Source: Stenotrophomonas maltophilia
GTDB taxonomy: Bacteria > Pseudomonadota > Gammaproteobacteria > Xanthomonadales > Xanthomonadaceae
DNA length: 64,000 nucleotides
NCBI RefSeq assembly: GCF_002138415.1
Contig: NZ_CP015612.1
Coordinates: 412,001-476,000, forward strand
Reading direction: 5' to 3'
Positions 25,552 to 33,837 of this stretch are shown piece after piece. The notes under the pieces are model-generated. The model did no database searches, was not told the DNA's origin, and saw only the letters and a list, made by a program, of their open reading frames with translations. Position numbers and translations under genes: made by a program. Numbering within the stretch: the first letter of the stretch is position 1; the number at the start of each line of letters is the position of its first letter.

Positions 25552-25772
25552 ATGCCAAGAAACCGTAGGCCGCAGAGGCCGCGAATGCTGACGCTTACGG
25601 CATTGTTGCATGGCGCGCGCGCGGCAGAACCCTTGCGGTGCAGTGGTTTCGGCCGGTGTTAAGTTACCGCCCGAATGCGCATTGAAAAGCACGGTTTGCA
25701 GAGGATTGGGGTCTCAAAAGCGACAATCCGCCCGCATGGCTGAGATCCGAAATTGGCCGATTGCGACACGGC

Positions 25773-25988
25773 TTAACTTTGCACCGCTACGCGCGGCCGA
25801 GGCCACAGCGCATCGTCGCGCTCCAGGTCGTAGTCGCTGCCGAACGCCAGCGCCGCGTCGTGTGGAGGAAGGTCTGCGTAGCAGCCCAGCAGGTACTCAT
25901 CCATGCCTGCGTCACCATGATCGATGGCGAACAGGTAGAGAAGCTCCTTGTCGAAAGCTTCCAGCCATGCAGGGTCGATCTTGGTCAT
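25773..25988 (-). CDS. Small acidic protein downstream of type IV effector
   Basis: 71 residues from the ATG at 25988, which has GGGAGG six bases upstream. The sequence is strongly acidic (MTKIDPAWLEAFDKELLYLF, DHGDAGMDEYLL, GSDYDLERDDALW) with no signal peptide. It follows the XVIPCD effector gene on the same strand by about 90 bases, so it may be the third gene of the immunity-effector unit. No family recognised; a chaperone/adaptor or a DNA-mimic role is a guess from charge alone. Confidence 0.6.
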   Translation of the reverse strand: MTKIDPAWLEAFDKELLYLFAIDHGDAGMDEYLLGCYADLPPHDAALAFGSDYDLERDDALWPRPRVAVQS

Positions 25989-26079
25989 GGTCATCCTCCC
26001 GAAGCAGGGGAGGATGACCTGGGGAGGTCTCAGGGGCTGCGACCTCCTGCCCCAAGGGAGGCCGCCTCGACCTGGGTGG

Positions 26080-27405
26080 TCAGCCCATGCGCATGGCCTG
26101 GCTCTGCTGTTCCTGCGTACGTGCATCCAGCGCCTGCTGCTCATTCTGGCGGGCGAGCTCACGTTGATCGCCCACCACAGCCAGTTGCTGCAGCGACTCA
26201 GCCACCGGCGTTTGTGCAGCCACGGCAGAGGGCATCCCTGCACGCAGGTGGGCGGGGTCAGATAGGTCGCCTTGCACAACAAAGATGGTGTGACCCGCCG
26301 GCTGATTGGCCGTGGCGTTGCTCAGCACCACATGGTCCACCTGTTCCAGACCCTGCTCGCGTGCCCTCACTGTCAGGCTGGCGGCGAGGTTCTCACTGGT
26401 CGCGTCGAAGGGGCGGCCGTGCTTCTCGTCCAGTGCAGCGACGCCCTGGCGAATCTGTTGATGGAGGGCATATTCCGGGCTGCCTGGCTCTATCGCCGCG
26501 ATTCGGCGTCCTTCCGTAAAGAGAGGCTCGGGCTCCTGCGTAGACACCACGCGCGGGCTCTTGGCGATCTCTCTGTAGGGATCTTCAGGATGAAACTGCT
26601 TCGCCTTGACCTCGCGTTCCAGGCGAACCTCGCGGGTCTCGTTCAACGCGGAAATCTCGGCGGGATCGGTCTCTTTGGTTGTTCTATCGAGCGGGGGAAC
26701 GCCCACTGTGCGGTTCCAGCTGCCGTCTTTGGCGTCGTAGCTGTGATAGTCGAACTTGGTACCAATCACGTTCGGATCTACGGCGTCGCGCTGCAGGAGC
26801 GCTGCGCCCTCGAACTTGCTCAGCTCAACGAAGTAGAAATGCCCAGCGGGCTGCGGCATATCCAGGTGCACGCTGACGGCCGTCTTGCCAGCACGGAATG
26901 CGCCGGCAGCGCTGTTGTCGAGCATGTTCTGCCAGACCTTCTCGGCTGCCTGCTCACCGCGTTTGTGCTCCGTGGACACCAGCAGCAAGCGCGGGGTCCA
27001 GCAGTTCACATTGAGGTCGTTCTTTTCGAACGAAACATCGTGGGATTTGAGCGTGCTCGTGTAGGGCAGGTTGAGTGCCAGATCGGGCCTGCCGGCCTCC
27101 ACCCAGCTTCTGCGCTCCGCCAGGTCATTCCTGATCAGATCCTGGCCGAAGGTTTCTTGCCTGCGCTCGGTGAACGCTACGTTCTTCTCGTTGCCGAACA
27201 GCGTGGCCTGTTGATCGGCAACGGCGGTTGCAAAGCTGTTGGCCACCCGGCCGGGGAGGCTGTCGTTGCGCACAACACCCAACGCCAGCAGTCCGTAGCC
27301 ATCATTGTCGGGAAGCTGCGCGAGGTAGTTCCAATACAGCTCGCGATTTCCCTCCTTCGCGTAGGAGGACAGGACTCGAATGTCCTTATCGGTAAGTCCG
27401 CTCAT
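26080..27405 (-). CDS. Type IV secretion effector (X-Tfe) with XVIPCD, toxin domain unknown
   Basis: 441 residues. The C-terminus from about 308 is a XVIPCD, the signal bound by VirD4 of the Xanthomonadales killing T4SS: GSPEYALHQQIRQGVAALDE, HGRPFDATSEN, QVDHVVLS, IFVVQGDLSDPAHLR, and a Gln-rich tail. The N-terminal 300 residues (start SGLTDKDIRVLSSYAKEGNRE) show no toxin motif I recognise; no GxSxG or NlpC-type motif is present. No signal peptide, as expected. A lipoprotein gene lies 21 bases upstream on the same strand and is probably its immunity partner. The T4SS itself is outside the window. Confidence 0.85.
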   Translation of the reverse strand: MSGLTDKDIRVLSSYAKEGNRELYWNYLAQLPDNDGYGLLALGVVRNDSLPGRVANSFATAVADQQATLFGNEKNVAFTERRQETFGQDLIRNDLAERRSWVEAGRPDLALNLPYTSTLKSHDVSFEKNDLNVNCWTPRLLLVSTEHKRGEQAAEKVWQNMLDNSAAGAFRAGKTAVSVHLDMPQPAGHFYFVELSKFEGAALLQRDAVDPNVIGTKFDYHSYDAKDGSWNRTVGVPPLDRTTKETDPAEISALNETREVRLEREVKAKQFHPEDPYREIAKSPRVVSTQEPEPLFTEGRRIAAIEPGSPEYALHQQIRQGVAALDEKHGRPFDATSENLAASLTVRAREQGLEQVDHVVLSNATANQPAGHTIFVVQGDLSDPAHLRAGMPSAVAAQTPVAESLQQLAVVGDQRELARQNEQQALDARTQEQQSQAMRMG

Positions 27406-27426
27406 GGTTCATCCTTGAGATGCGGT

Positions 27427-28296
27427 TTACGGCTGAACGCGATATCGGCTCAGAAGTTCACGCACGCTGGTTTCCAAGCGCTGCCAGTCGCTCAGCATGA
27501 CGCGTGCATAGTTCATCTCGATGGCGATGCTGTCGCCCACGTCCACGATGGAATGGCGGCACATTGCGATCTGGCCTTCGCCGGCGCGTTCAAGTGTCTT
27601 GCCCTGAATCGTGAGCCCGTCAGGAATGCGGTCTGCCGGGTCGCAGCTGATGAAGGTTGCCAGTTGGCCATCCGTGGTGCGCGCGACATACCAGTCTGGT
27701 TCCATCGCCGGGTTGTGCACGTAAGGCCTGCCCAGCGCAGCCTCCGAATCCTTCGCATAGGCTGCCATCAACGATGGGTCGATCGCATACGGCGTCAGAC
27801 CCCAGCGTTCGGGTTGTGCAACGCGCAGCGAGAGGTTCTCTACCGGGTCCCTTCGCTCCAGTGATCCCGGCGCGCTGGTGGCCTCACTGCTGGACCGACG
27901 TGCCAGATAGTTCTGGATGGGAACGCGATCGATGTATCTAAGCTCGACCAGCACCTGCCGTCGGCTGTCCTGCGTGCTGCGCACCGGGCGATCACCGGGA
28001 GGCGCTGCATCGAAATCAGGCCAGAACACGGTGAGCATGACGCCACCATCGGCGAGGGGGCCCGTCTGGTTGTAGTAAAGGTTGGCCGGGAACATGAAGC
28101 GGTGCGGGCCGAGCCGAGCTTCCACCGGCTGCGTCGTGTAGGTCTGTCCGCCCACCGTACGTGGGCTGGTTGCGCTTTCGGACATGGGGGTTCCGTTCGG
28201 GTCCTTTTCCGTGGATGGGGCCTTCGCGCAGGCGGTGGTGCTCAGCACGGCCACCAGGGCGAAGGAGGCAAGCCGGCAAGCCGGTGCTCTGCTCAT
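27427..28296 (-). CDS. Probable periplasmic immunity lipoprotein for the XVIPCD effector
   Basis: 289 residues with a lipoprotein-like signal (LASFALVAVLSTTACAK; Cys at about residue 23). The mature protein has a proline-rich start and a mixed domain (ARLGPHRFMFPANLYYNQTGP, then VMLTVFWPDF, then a C-terminal VRELLSRYRVQP); the pattern recalls Tli4-type immunity proteins only loosely. It precedes the effector by 21 bases. In Xanthomonas and Stenotrophomonas, T4SS immunity proteins are typically exported lipoproteins encoded just upstream of their effector, which fits. Specific target unknown. Confidence 0.72.
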   Translation of the reverse strand: MSRAPACRLASFALVAVLSTTACAKAPSTEKDPNGTPMSESATSPRTVGGQTYTTQPVEARLGPHRFMFPANLYYNQTGPLADGGVMLTVFWPDFDAAPPGDRPVRSTQDSRRQVLVELRYIDRVPIQNYLARRSSSEATSAPGSLERRDPVENLSLRVAQPERWGLTPYAIDPSLMAAYAKDSEAALGRPYVHNPAMEPDWYVARTTDGQLATFISCDPADRIPDGLTIQGKTLERAGEGQIAMCRHSIVDVGDSIAIEMNYARVMLSDWQRLETSVRELLSRYRVQP

Positions 28297-28512
28297 GGGC
28301 GATTCCCTTGCATAATCGAAACGACTATAGAACGGTGGAATGGCAAGCTCCAGTCGCTGCCGGAATGCCGCTCACGCCTGGGCCCATTACTGCATGCTGG
28401 CTCACATATTCAGCAAGCCGCGATCGGCCTCCTCTATTCCTCCACCTGCCCCCCCATCCCACCTATGCCATCATCCGCCCAGGACCGCAGCACCCATCAA
28501 GGCTGAACAGGC

Positions 28513-29439
28513 ATGGAGCAGGCAACACGCTACACCGCAACGCTTTATCTGGCCGCCCCCGGCACCCCACTGAAGAGCGGGGGCATCTCGCCGCGCGGCC
28601 ACATGTACCTGCAGGTGGCTGCGGGCGACGAGGTCCACAGTTACGGCTTCGCACCACCACGCCAGGCGCCGGGCGAAACCCGCACCGGCGTGCAGTACGC
28701 GCAGGTGCGCCACGACGATGCCGACGAGCATCTGGACCCGTACTACAGCCGCACCCTGGAAATCACGGAGGAGCATTACGGCTGCCTGCGTGACTTCGCC
28801 GAGGAGCCGGCCGAGTTCGAATTCGATGTGGATCGCCCGGCCACCATCAACCGTTGCAGCGATTTCGTCTGGGCGGCGTTGCACTACGCCGGCCTGCATC
28901 CGCTGCCGGCGCCGCTGGACGGGGGCAGCAACCTGGGCGAGTTCGCGGTGCTGTTCAACCTGCCGGAAATCCAGTGCATCGCCGCGCCGTTCCCGGGTAG
29001 CGATCTGAATGCCGAAACCCACCATGCGATGCCCGAGCGCGAGGCCGAGCATCATCGCCAGGGCGACCGTGCCAGCGATGAGCCGCCGCCGACGCCGATT
29101 GAAGTGGCCGGTACGTTGCTGGATCCCTCGCATCCAGACCATCGTCTGTTCTCGCAGCTGATCCAGAAAGTGGCCGAACTGGATGCGGCGCATGGCCGCC
29201 CGTTCGATGCCGCCAGCCAGCGCATAAGCGCCAGCCTGCTGGTGCTGGCCAAGCAGAACAATCTCTCGCGCGTGGACCACGTGCTGCTCAGCCAGTCGAC
29301 CCAAAGCAGCCATGCCGCCGAGAGCATCTTCATCGTGCAGGGCGATCGCAACGACCCGGGGCACCGCCGGGCCAGCATCGCTACTGAAGTGGCGGCCAAG
29401 ACGGATGTGGCCGATTCGCTGCGGTTGAAGGAGCAGTAA
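28513..29439 (+). CDS. Type IV effector: NlpC/P60-like head with XVIPCD
   Basis: 308 residues. The head (residues 1-170) has RGHMYLQV (His 30) followed much later by NRCSDFVWAALHYAG (Cys about 118). His before Cys is the order of circularly permuted NlpC/P60 or papain-like enzymes, so peptidoglycan or peptide cleavage is likely. A linker leads to a XVIPCD from about 205 (DHRLFSQLIQKVAELDAAHG, SRVDHVLLSQ, IFIVQGDRNDPGHRR). Unlike its paralogue at 31509 it has no lipoprotein gene beside it. The ATG has GGC-rich DNA upstream and only a weak ribosome site. Confidence 0.82.
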   Translation: MEQATRYTATLYLAAPGTPLKSGGISPRGHMYLQVAAGDEVHSYGFAPPRQAPGETRTGVQYAQVRHDDADEHLDPYYSRTLEITEEHYGCLRDFAEEPAEFEFDVDRPATINRCSDFVWAALHYAGLHPLPAPLDGGSNLGEFAVLFNLPEIQCIAAPFPGSDLNAETHHAMPEREAEHHRQGDRASDEPPPTPIEVAGTLLDPSHPDHRLFSQLIQKVAELDAAHGRPFDAASQRISASLLVLAKQNNLSRVDHVLLSQSTQSSHAAESIFIVQGDRNDPGHRRASIATEVAAKTDVADSLRLKEQ

Positions 29440-29606
29440 GCCGCACGTCTGCCATACGCGCGCCGGCGCACGCCACGCCCCCCCACCTGCTACCATTCCC
29501 CCGCAACCCCAGCCAGCCCACCCCGCGCAGACAGATGCGGGGCGGGCCGTCGCAGTACGGCCCAGCGAGCCAGGACACCTTCCCGTGCCCATTCAAGGAC
29601 GCTCGC

Positions 29607-30752
29607 ATGTTCCGTAATCCTCTCTTCCGCTCGGCCGCCCTGGCCGTTGCCGTTTCGCTCAGCCTCGGCGTGCCCTCCGCGTTCGCCGACAACGCACCCG
29701 CCGCCAGTGCTACCGCCGCCGTGCAGCGCCAGGCCGTGGCCAAGGGGCTGTATGAGCTGGCCTACAGCCCGAAGCAGAACGCCGTGTTCGTGGCTTCGTC
29801 CGGTGGTTTCGGCGATGGCGCCGGTCCGGCCCAGGTGCTGCGCCTGAACCCGACCACGCTGGCCGTGGAAACCCGCATCCCGCTGGAGCGCAAGGCGTTC
29901 GGCGTGGTGCTGGATGACGCCCACAACCGCCTGTACGTGGGTAACACCGTGGACCTGTCAGTGACGGTGGTCGACACCGCGCAGAACAAGGCCGTCGGCA
30001 CCATCCAGCTGATGGAGAAGAAGACCGGCAAGGACGGCAAGGACGCCTACACCCACGACCTGCGCGAGCTGGTGGTCGACAGCGCGGCCAACCGCCTGTA
30101 CGTGACCGGCCACAGCAGCCAGCCGGACGTGAGCAGCGTGCTGTTCGTGATCGATACCACCACGCTGAAGGTGATCAACACCATCGACGGCCTGGGCAAT
30201 GCCAAGGCGCCGGGCCTGGCGCTGGATGCGGCCAACAAGCGCGTCTACACCAGTAACCTGCTGGCCGACCTGGTAGTGGTGGGCACCGATTCGAACAAGG
30301 TGGTGGCGCAGCACAGGATCGCCGCCGAGCAGCCGATGAACATCGCGTTGGACCCGGCTGGCAAGCGCCTGTTCGTGACCGATCAGGGCTCGGAATTCCT
30401 GCGTGGCTACCAGGCCAAGAGCAGCGGCCTGGTCAGCAAGCATCCGGGCCAGCGCGTGCTGGTGCTCGACCGCAGCACCGGCAAGGAACTGGCCAGCATC
30501 CCGACCGATGCCGGCCCGCTGGGCATCCTGCTGGATGCACCGCGCAAGCGCCTGTACGTGACCAATCGCGAAGCGGGTACGGTGACGGCGTACAACAGTG
30601 ACACCTACCAGAAGGTGGCGACCTACAAGGTGCCGACCCACCCGAACAGCCTGGCGCTGGATGCGAAGAACAACGTGCTGTTCGTGAGCATCAAGAACGG
30701 CGAGAAGGATGACAAGGGCGCTGACGAGAGCGTGGCGCGGATTCAGCTGTGA
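29607..30752 (+). CDS. YncE-family periplasmic beta-propeller protein
   Basis: 381 residues from the ATG at 29607, which begins a clear signal peptide (MFRNPLFRSAALAVAVSLSLGVPSAFA). The body has seven propeller-type repeats with the recurring pattern NRLYVxN / RLFVTD / LYVTNREAGTVTAYN, as in YncE, a seven-bladed periplasmic propeller able to bind DNA in E. coli and linked to iron-responsive regulation there. It sits between two type IV effector genes but looks like ordinary chromosome; codon use is typical. An intrinsic terminator follows. Confidence 0.9.
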   Translation: MFRNPLFRSAALAVAVSLSLGVPSAFADNAPAASATAAVQRQAVAKGLYELAYSPKQNAVFVASSGGFGDGAGPAQVLRLNPTTLAVETRIPLERKAFGVVLDDAHNRLYVGNTVDLSVTVVDTAQNKAVGTIQLMEKKTGKDGKDAYTHDLRELVVDSAANRLYVTGHSSQPDVSSVLFVIDTTTLKVINTIDGLGNAKAPGLALDAANKRVYTSNLLADLVVVGTDSNKVVAQHRIAAEQPMNIALDPAGKRLFVTDQGSEFLRGYQAKSSGLVSKHPGQRVLVLDRSTGKELASIPTDAGPLGILLDAPRKRLYVTNREAGTVTAYNSDTYQKVATYKVPTHPNSLALDAKNNVLFVSIKNGEKDDKGADESVARIQL

Positions 30753-30795
30753 TGCGATGACGCCGGACCACGCCCGGCGGCTTGCTGCGTGAAGA

Positions 30796-30823
30796 AGGCA
30801 GGGTATGGACCCTGCCTTTTTCT
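30796..30823 (+). terminator. Intrinsic terminator of the YncE-like gene
   Basis: AGGCAGGGTATGGACCCTGCCT is a hairpin followed by TTTTTCTTT. Confidence 0.9.
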
Positions 30824-30895
30824 TTGCCCGGTTGCAGTGCCGGAGGCCGCCCGCTAGGGTTGAAGTCCATGGCAGGGAGCCAAAGGATCTGAAAC

Positions 30896-31471
30896 ATGTT
30901 GGGTATCCACCGCTGGCTGCACGCCGTCCTGTTTCTCACGCTGGCGGGCGCACTTGGTGCCTGTTCCGGGGGTGATCCCATCCCACCCGAGCCACTGGAC
31001 CTGGCGCAGCCGATCGCTGTGGATCAGACGGGCCAAGTGGTGAATTTCGAGTTCGAGATGAACGCTCGAAACTACATTCCACATCGCACCTATGCAGTGG
31101 AGTTGGAGTTGCAGCGCCAGGAGACCCAAAGGCCCGACGGGCCTGACGTGGGTACATTGAGGGTCCCGTTCGAGGTGAGCCTGCAACAATGGGGCGCTGA
31201 CGTCTGGAAGGATGTTCCCACCTACGACAGCTACCAAGCCGGGGTGATCAATGCAGGTGAGCCGCTTCCAGAATGGCACGCATCCAGCGAATGGCGGTAT
31301 ACGTCACCGCACATGGGGAGCGATGGCCAGTACACGCTGAGCCTGGTTGCTCTGCCAGTGGAGCCTGATACCCGCTACCGCTTGCGGGTTCGTACTGTAG
31401 AGGCGACGCCGGAGTTGCAGCACTACTCGGCTCAGTTGCGGGTACATGCAGCCCGACCGCCAGGCAAGTAG
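30896..31471 (+). CDS. Probable immunity lipoprotein for the following effector
   Basis: 191 residues with a textbook lipobox (TLAGALGACSGGD, Cys 23), so it is an exported lipoprotein. The mature domain is beta-rich (AVDQTGQVVNFEFEMNARNY, TYAVELELQRQE, TRYRLRVRTVEATP), similar in style to DUF5625-type lipoproteins, though I am not sure of that family. AAAGGA precedes the ATG. It is read into the XVIPCD effector gene 37 bases downstream, the usual order for a T4SS immunity-effector pair. Confidence 0.78.
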   Translation: MLGIHRWLHAVLFLTLAGALGACSGGDPIPPEPLDLAQPIAVDQTGQVVNFEFEMNARNYIPHRTYAVELELQRQETQRPDGPDVGTLRVPFEVSLQQWGADVWKDVPTYDSYQAGVINAGEPLPEWHASSEWRYTSPHMGSDGQYTLSLVALPVEPDTRYRLRVRTVEATPELQHYSAQLRVHAARPPGK

Positions 31472-31508
31472 TCAACCTCGCCACGGGAAGGAACGAAGGA
31501 ATCAACTT

Positions 31509-32579
31509 ATGGACAAGCCACGCTACACCGTAGAGATCGTTATCGCTGCACCTGGTACACCGCTGATTGACCCCAGGACGCACAAGCAAGCGGTCGACGC
31601 TGAGGGCGTTCCGCAGACGTCCTCCCCCGGCCATATGTTCTACGTCCTGCACGCACCAGGCGAGCCTGCGAGGAGCTATGGATTTGCTCCCAAGGAGCAC
31701 GGTAGCGTGAACGGTCCCGGCACCATCATGGAGGATGACGCATCGGTCTATAAAGACCCGCGCTATACGCGCATCCTCGAGATCAGCGAAGAGCAGTACA
31801 GGAAGCTCCAGCAGTTCGGCTCGGACCCGGAGAAATTCGGCTTCAGCAAGCACTATCAGGACGTGCGGCACAACTGCGTGGACTTCACCTGGGAAGCCTT
31901 GAACCACGCGGGCATCGAGCGGAAAAGAAGCATCGACGTGAACGCGCTGGGAGGTGGCATTGGCCAATTGCTTCCCGATGTCCGTATTCCCTTGGAGAGC
32001 AAGGGCGCAGGCAAGGATGGATTCCGACCGCTGCGCAACATCCATGGTGTGGACAGCATTGATCCGCCGTTTCCGGACAGCGAGCTCAATCAGAAGAAAA
32101 CCAATCCCTTGCCCGCGCGCAGCTTCCAGCAACGCATCCTGAGCGACGCTGAGGGCATGGGCGAACGAAGCGGTGATCATCTGGCCCGCCACAGCAATGA
32201 TCCGCTCCTGTCGCAGATCCATCAGGGCGTGGCCCTGCTCGATGCAGAGCGGGGCCGCGCCTTCGATGCCACCAGCGAAAACATCAGCGCCAGCCTGTAC
32301 GCCCTGGCCAAGGCGAACGGCCTGACCCAGGTCGACCACGTGCTGTTGAGCGATCGCACGGCGCAGGCCGATGTGGCGCAGAACATCTTCATCGTGCAGG
32401 GCGAGCGCGACGACCCGGCACAGCTGCGCGCCAGCATGCCAACTGCGGTGGCCGCGCAGACACCGGCGGAAACCTCGTTCGAGCGTGCCGAGCAGCTGTC
32501 GCAGTCTGCGCAGTCGCGCACGCACGATGAACTGCAGCAGCGCCAAGTGCAGGAGCAGTCCGGGCCGCGCATGGCCTAG
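31509..32579 (+). CDS. Type IV effector: NlpC/P60-like head with XVIPCD
   Basis: 356 residues from the ATG at 31509, which has AAGGA eight bases upstream. The head parallels the 28513 protein: YTVEIVIAAPGTPL, SPGHMFYVLHAPGEPARSYGFAP, YTRILEISEEQY and RHNCVDFTWEALNHAG, giving a His-then-Cys pair typical of permuted NlpC/P60 enzymes. A linker of about 80 residues leads to a XVIPCD (LLSQIHQGVALLDAERGRAFDA, QVDHVLLSD, IFIVQGERDDPAQLR) and a Gln-rich tail. It is probably a cell-wall-degrading effector injected into rival bacteria, with the preceding lipoprotein as immunity protein. Confidence 0.85.
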   Translation: MDKPRYTVEIVIAAPGTPLIDPRTHKQAVDAEGVPQTSSPGHMFYVLHAPGEPARSYGFAPKEHGSVNGPGTIMEDDASVYKDPRYTRILEISEEQYRKLQQFGSDPEKFGFSKHYQDVRHNCVDFTWEALNHAGIERKRSIDVNALGGGIGQLLPDVRIPLESKGAGKDGFRPLRNIHGVDSIDPPFPDSELNQKKTNPLPARSFQQRILSDAEGMGERSGDHLARHSNDPLLSQIHQGVALLDAERGRAFDATSENISASLYALAKANGLTQVDHVLLSDRTAQADVAQNIFIVQGERDDPAQLRASMPTAVAAQTPAETSFERAEQLSQSAQSRTHDELQQRQVQEQSGPRMA

Positions 32580-32642
32580 GGCGGCAAGCGCCACGGCGAG
32601 CCGGCATTCTCGCGCTGGGCCGCCAGCAACGCTGGAGTCGGT

Positions 32643-33059
32643 TCAACCCAGGCGGTGTGCCGGGTTCTGCTGCTGTTCCTGCTCACGGGACTGCTGTTCG
32701 GGCAGCTGCCCCATGGCGGGCTGCCGCGGGGCAATGCCCAGCTTCTGCATCGATTGCTCCACCGGCGTCTGCGCCGCCAAAGCCGTCGGCATCATCGCGC
32801 GCAGGTGCGCCGGGTTGGCCGGGTCGCCCTGCACCACGAAGATGTTGTGTCCCGCCGGCTGGTTGGCCGTGGCGTTGCTGACCAGCACGTGGTCGACCTG
32901 CTGCAGGCCCTGCTCGCGGGCCAGCACGGTCAGGCTGGCGGTCAGACGCTCGCTGGTCTGGTCGAACGGACGGCCATGCTGCGCGTCCAGAGCAGCCACG
33001 CCCTGGCGGATCTGCTGGTTGAGGCCGTACTCGGGATGGTTGGGGGTGATCTCTGCCAT
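32643..33059 (-). CDS. Stand-alone XVIPCD protein
   Basis: 138 residues from the ATG at 33059. Apart from eight N-terminal residues the whole protein is a XVIPCD: HPEYGLNQQIRQGVAALDAQ, HGRPFDQTSERL, QVDHVLVSNATANQPAGHNI, FVVQGDPANPAHLR, then a Gln-rich tail. It is much closer to the C-terminus of the 26080 effector than to the other two. There is no toxin domain. It could be a remnant of a lost effector, a swappable delivery tag, or a carrier or decoy for the secretion ATPase. Confidence 0.82.
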   Translation of the reverse strand: MAEITPNHPEYGLNQQIRQGVAALDAQHGRPFDQTSERLTASLTVLAREQGLQQVDHVLVSNATANQPAGHNIFVVQGDPANPAHLRAMMPTALAAQTPVEQSMQKLGIAPRQPAMGQLPEQQSREQEQQQNPAHRLG

Positions 33060-33135
33060 GGGGCGATCTGCAGCGGTAGGTCGTGATGGACCTGGGCAGT
33101 ATAGAACCGGTCCGTGAACCACCGCATTGCGGCGA

Positions 33136-33615
33136 TCAGTCCGCCGGCCGATGGTCGTAGCTGATCACCCGCTCGGCCAACCAGCGTCCGTCCACGCGAC
33201 GCCAGATCTGGATGAAGCGGGCCTGGCCCACCCAGCGCTCTACGCCGTCCTTGCCACGTTCATGGAAGCGGTGGTCACCGATCTCCAGCGCCCGCTCGTC
33301 ATGCAGCGGGAACACCTGCAGCGAAGGTTCCACCAGCTCACGGCGCAGGCTCCAGCCGCCCTTGCGCGCATTGCTGCACATGCTGGCCACGCTGCGGCGG
33401 AAGTCCTCGCGATTGCTGGCCGACTTGCCGTCCTTGTCATGGAAGAACTCCATGTCTTCGGTGGTCATCGCTGCGGCCCTGTCGGCATCGCAGGCCTCGA
33501 AGGCCACAGCAAAGAGCTGGGTGTCGGCCTGGCGGATCTGTTCGCGCAGGTCATCGGTGGACGGCGCTGTGGCGACGAGACCGGCGGCGAGCAGGGGCAG
33601 GGTGACCAGCAGCAT
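33136..33615 (-). CDS. Secreted NTF2-like (DUF4440) protein
   Basis: 159 residues with a signal peptide (MLLVTLPLLAAGLVATAPS). The mature protein has the SnoaL/DUF4440 pattern: LREQIRQADTQLFAVAFEACDADRAAAMTTEDMEFFHDKDG at the start and RWVGQARFIQIWRRVDGRWLAERVISYDH at the end, a cone-like beta fold often binding small ligands. It lies 76 bases upstream of the stand-alone XVIPCD gene on the same strand. That arrangement resembles an immunity-effector pair, but the protein is not a lipoprotein and the family is broad. Confidence 0.82.
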   Translation of the reverse strand: MLLVTLPLLAAGLVATAPSTDDLREQIRQADTQLFAVAFEACDADRAAAMTTEDMEFFHDKDGKSASNREDFRRSVASMCSNARKGGWSLRRELVEPSLQVFPLHDERALEIGDHRFHERGKDGVERWVGQARFIQIWRRVDGRWLAERVISYDHRPAD

Positions 33616-33837
33616 GGCGAAACTCCCGGGGATGGTTCACGCAGGCTCGCACGGCGTTTGGGCCGCTGCAGCCGGCTTCCGATGAAACGGCCCTTCTTCG
33701 GAGCGAATGCCCGCATTGGCGGCCCGGTCCAGGCGGCGTCGCCTGTGCAGGCGATGTCATGGCGACCGGCGATTCCATCACGGTCGCGATAGGGGCCCGC
33801 CAATAGCCTGAAAGCCTCCCCTTCCACAGGAGCTCCC

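Noticed and set aside
13144..33615. Prophage or integrative element
   Set aside because: No integrase, phage structural or conjugation gene and no flanking direct repeat could be found; the region looks like adjacent defence and effector islands.
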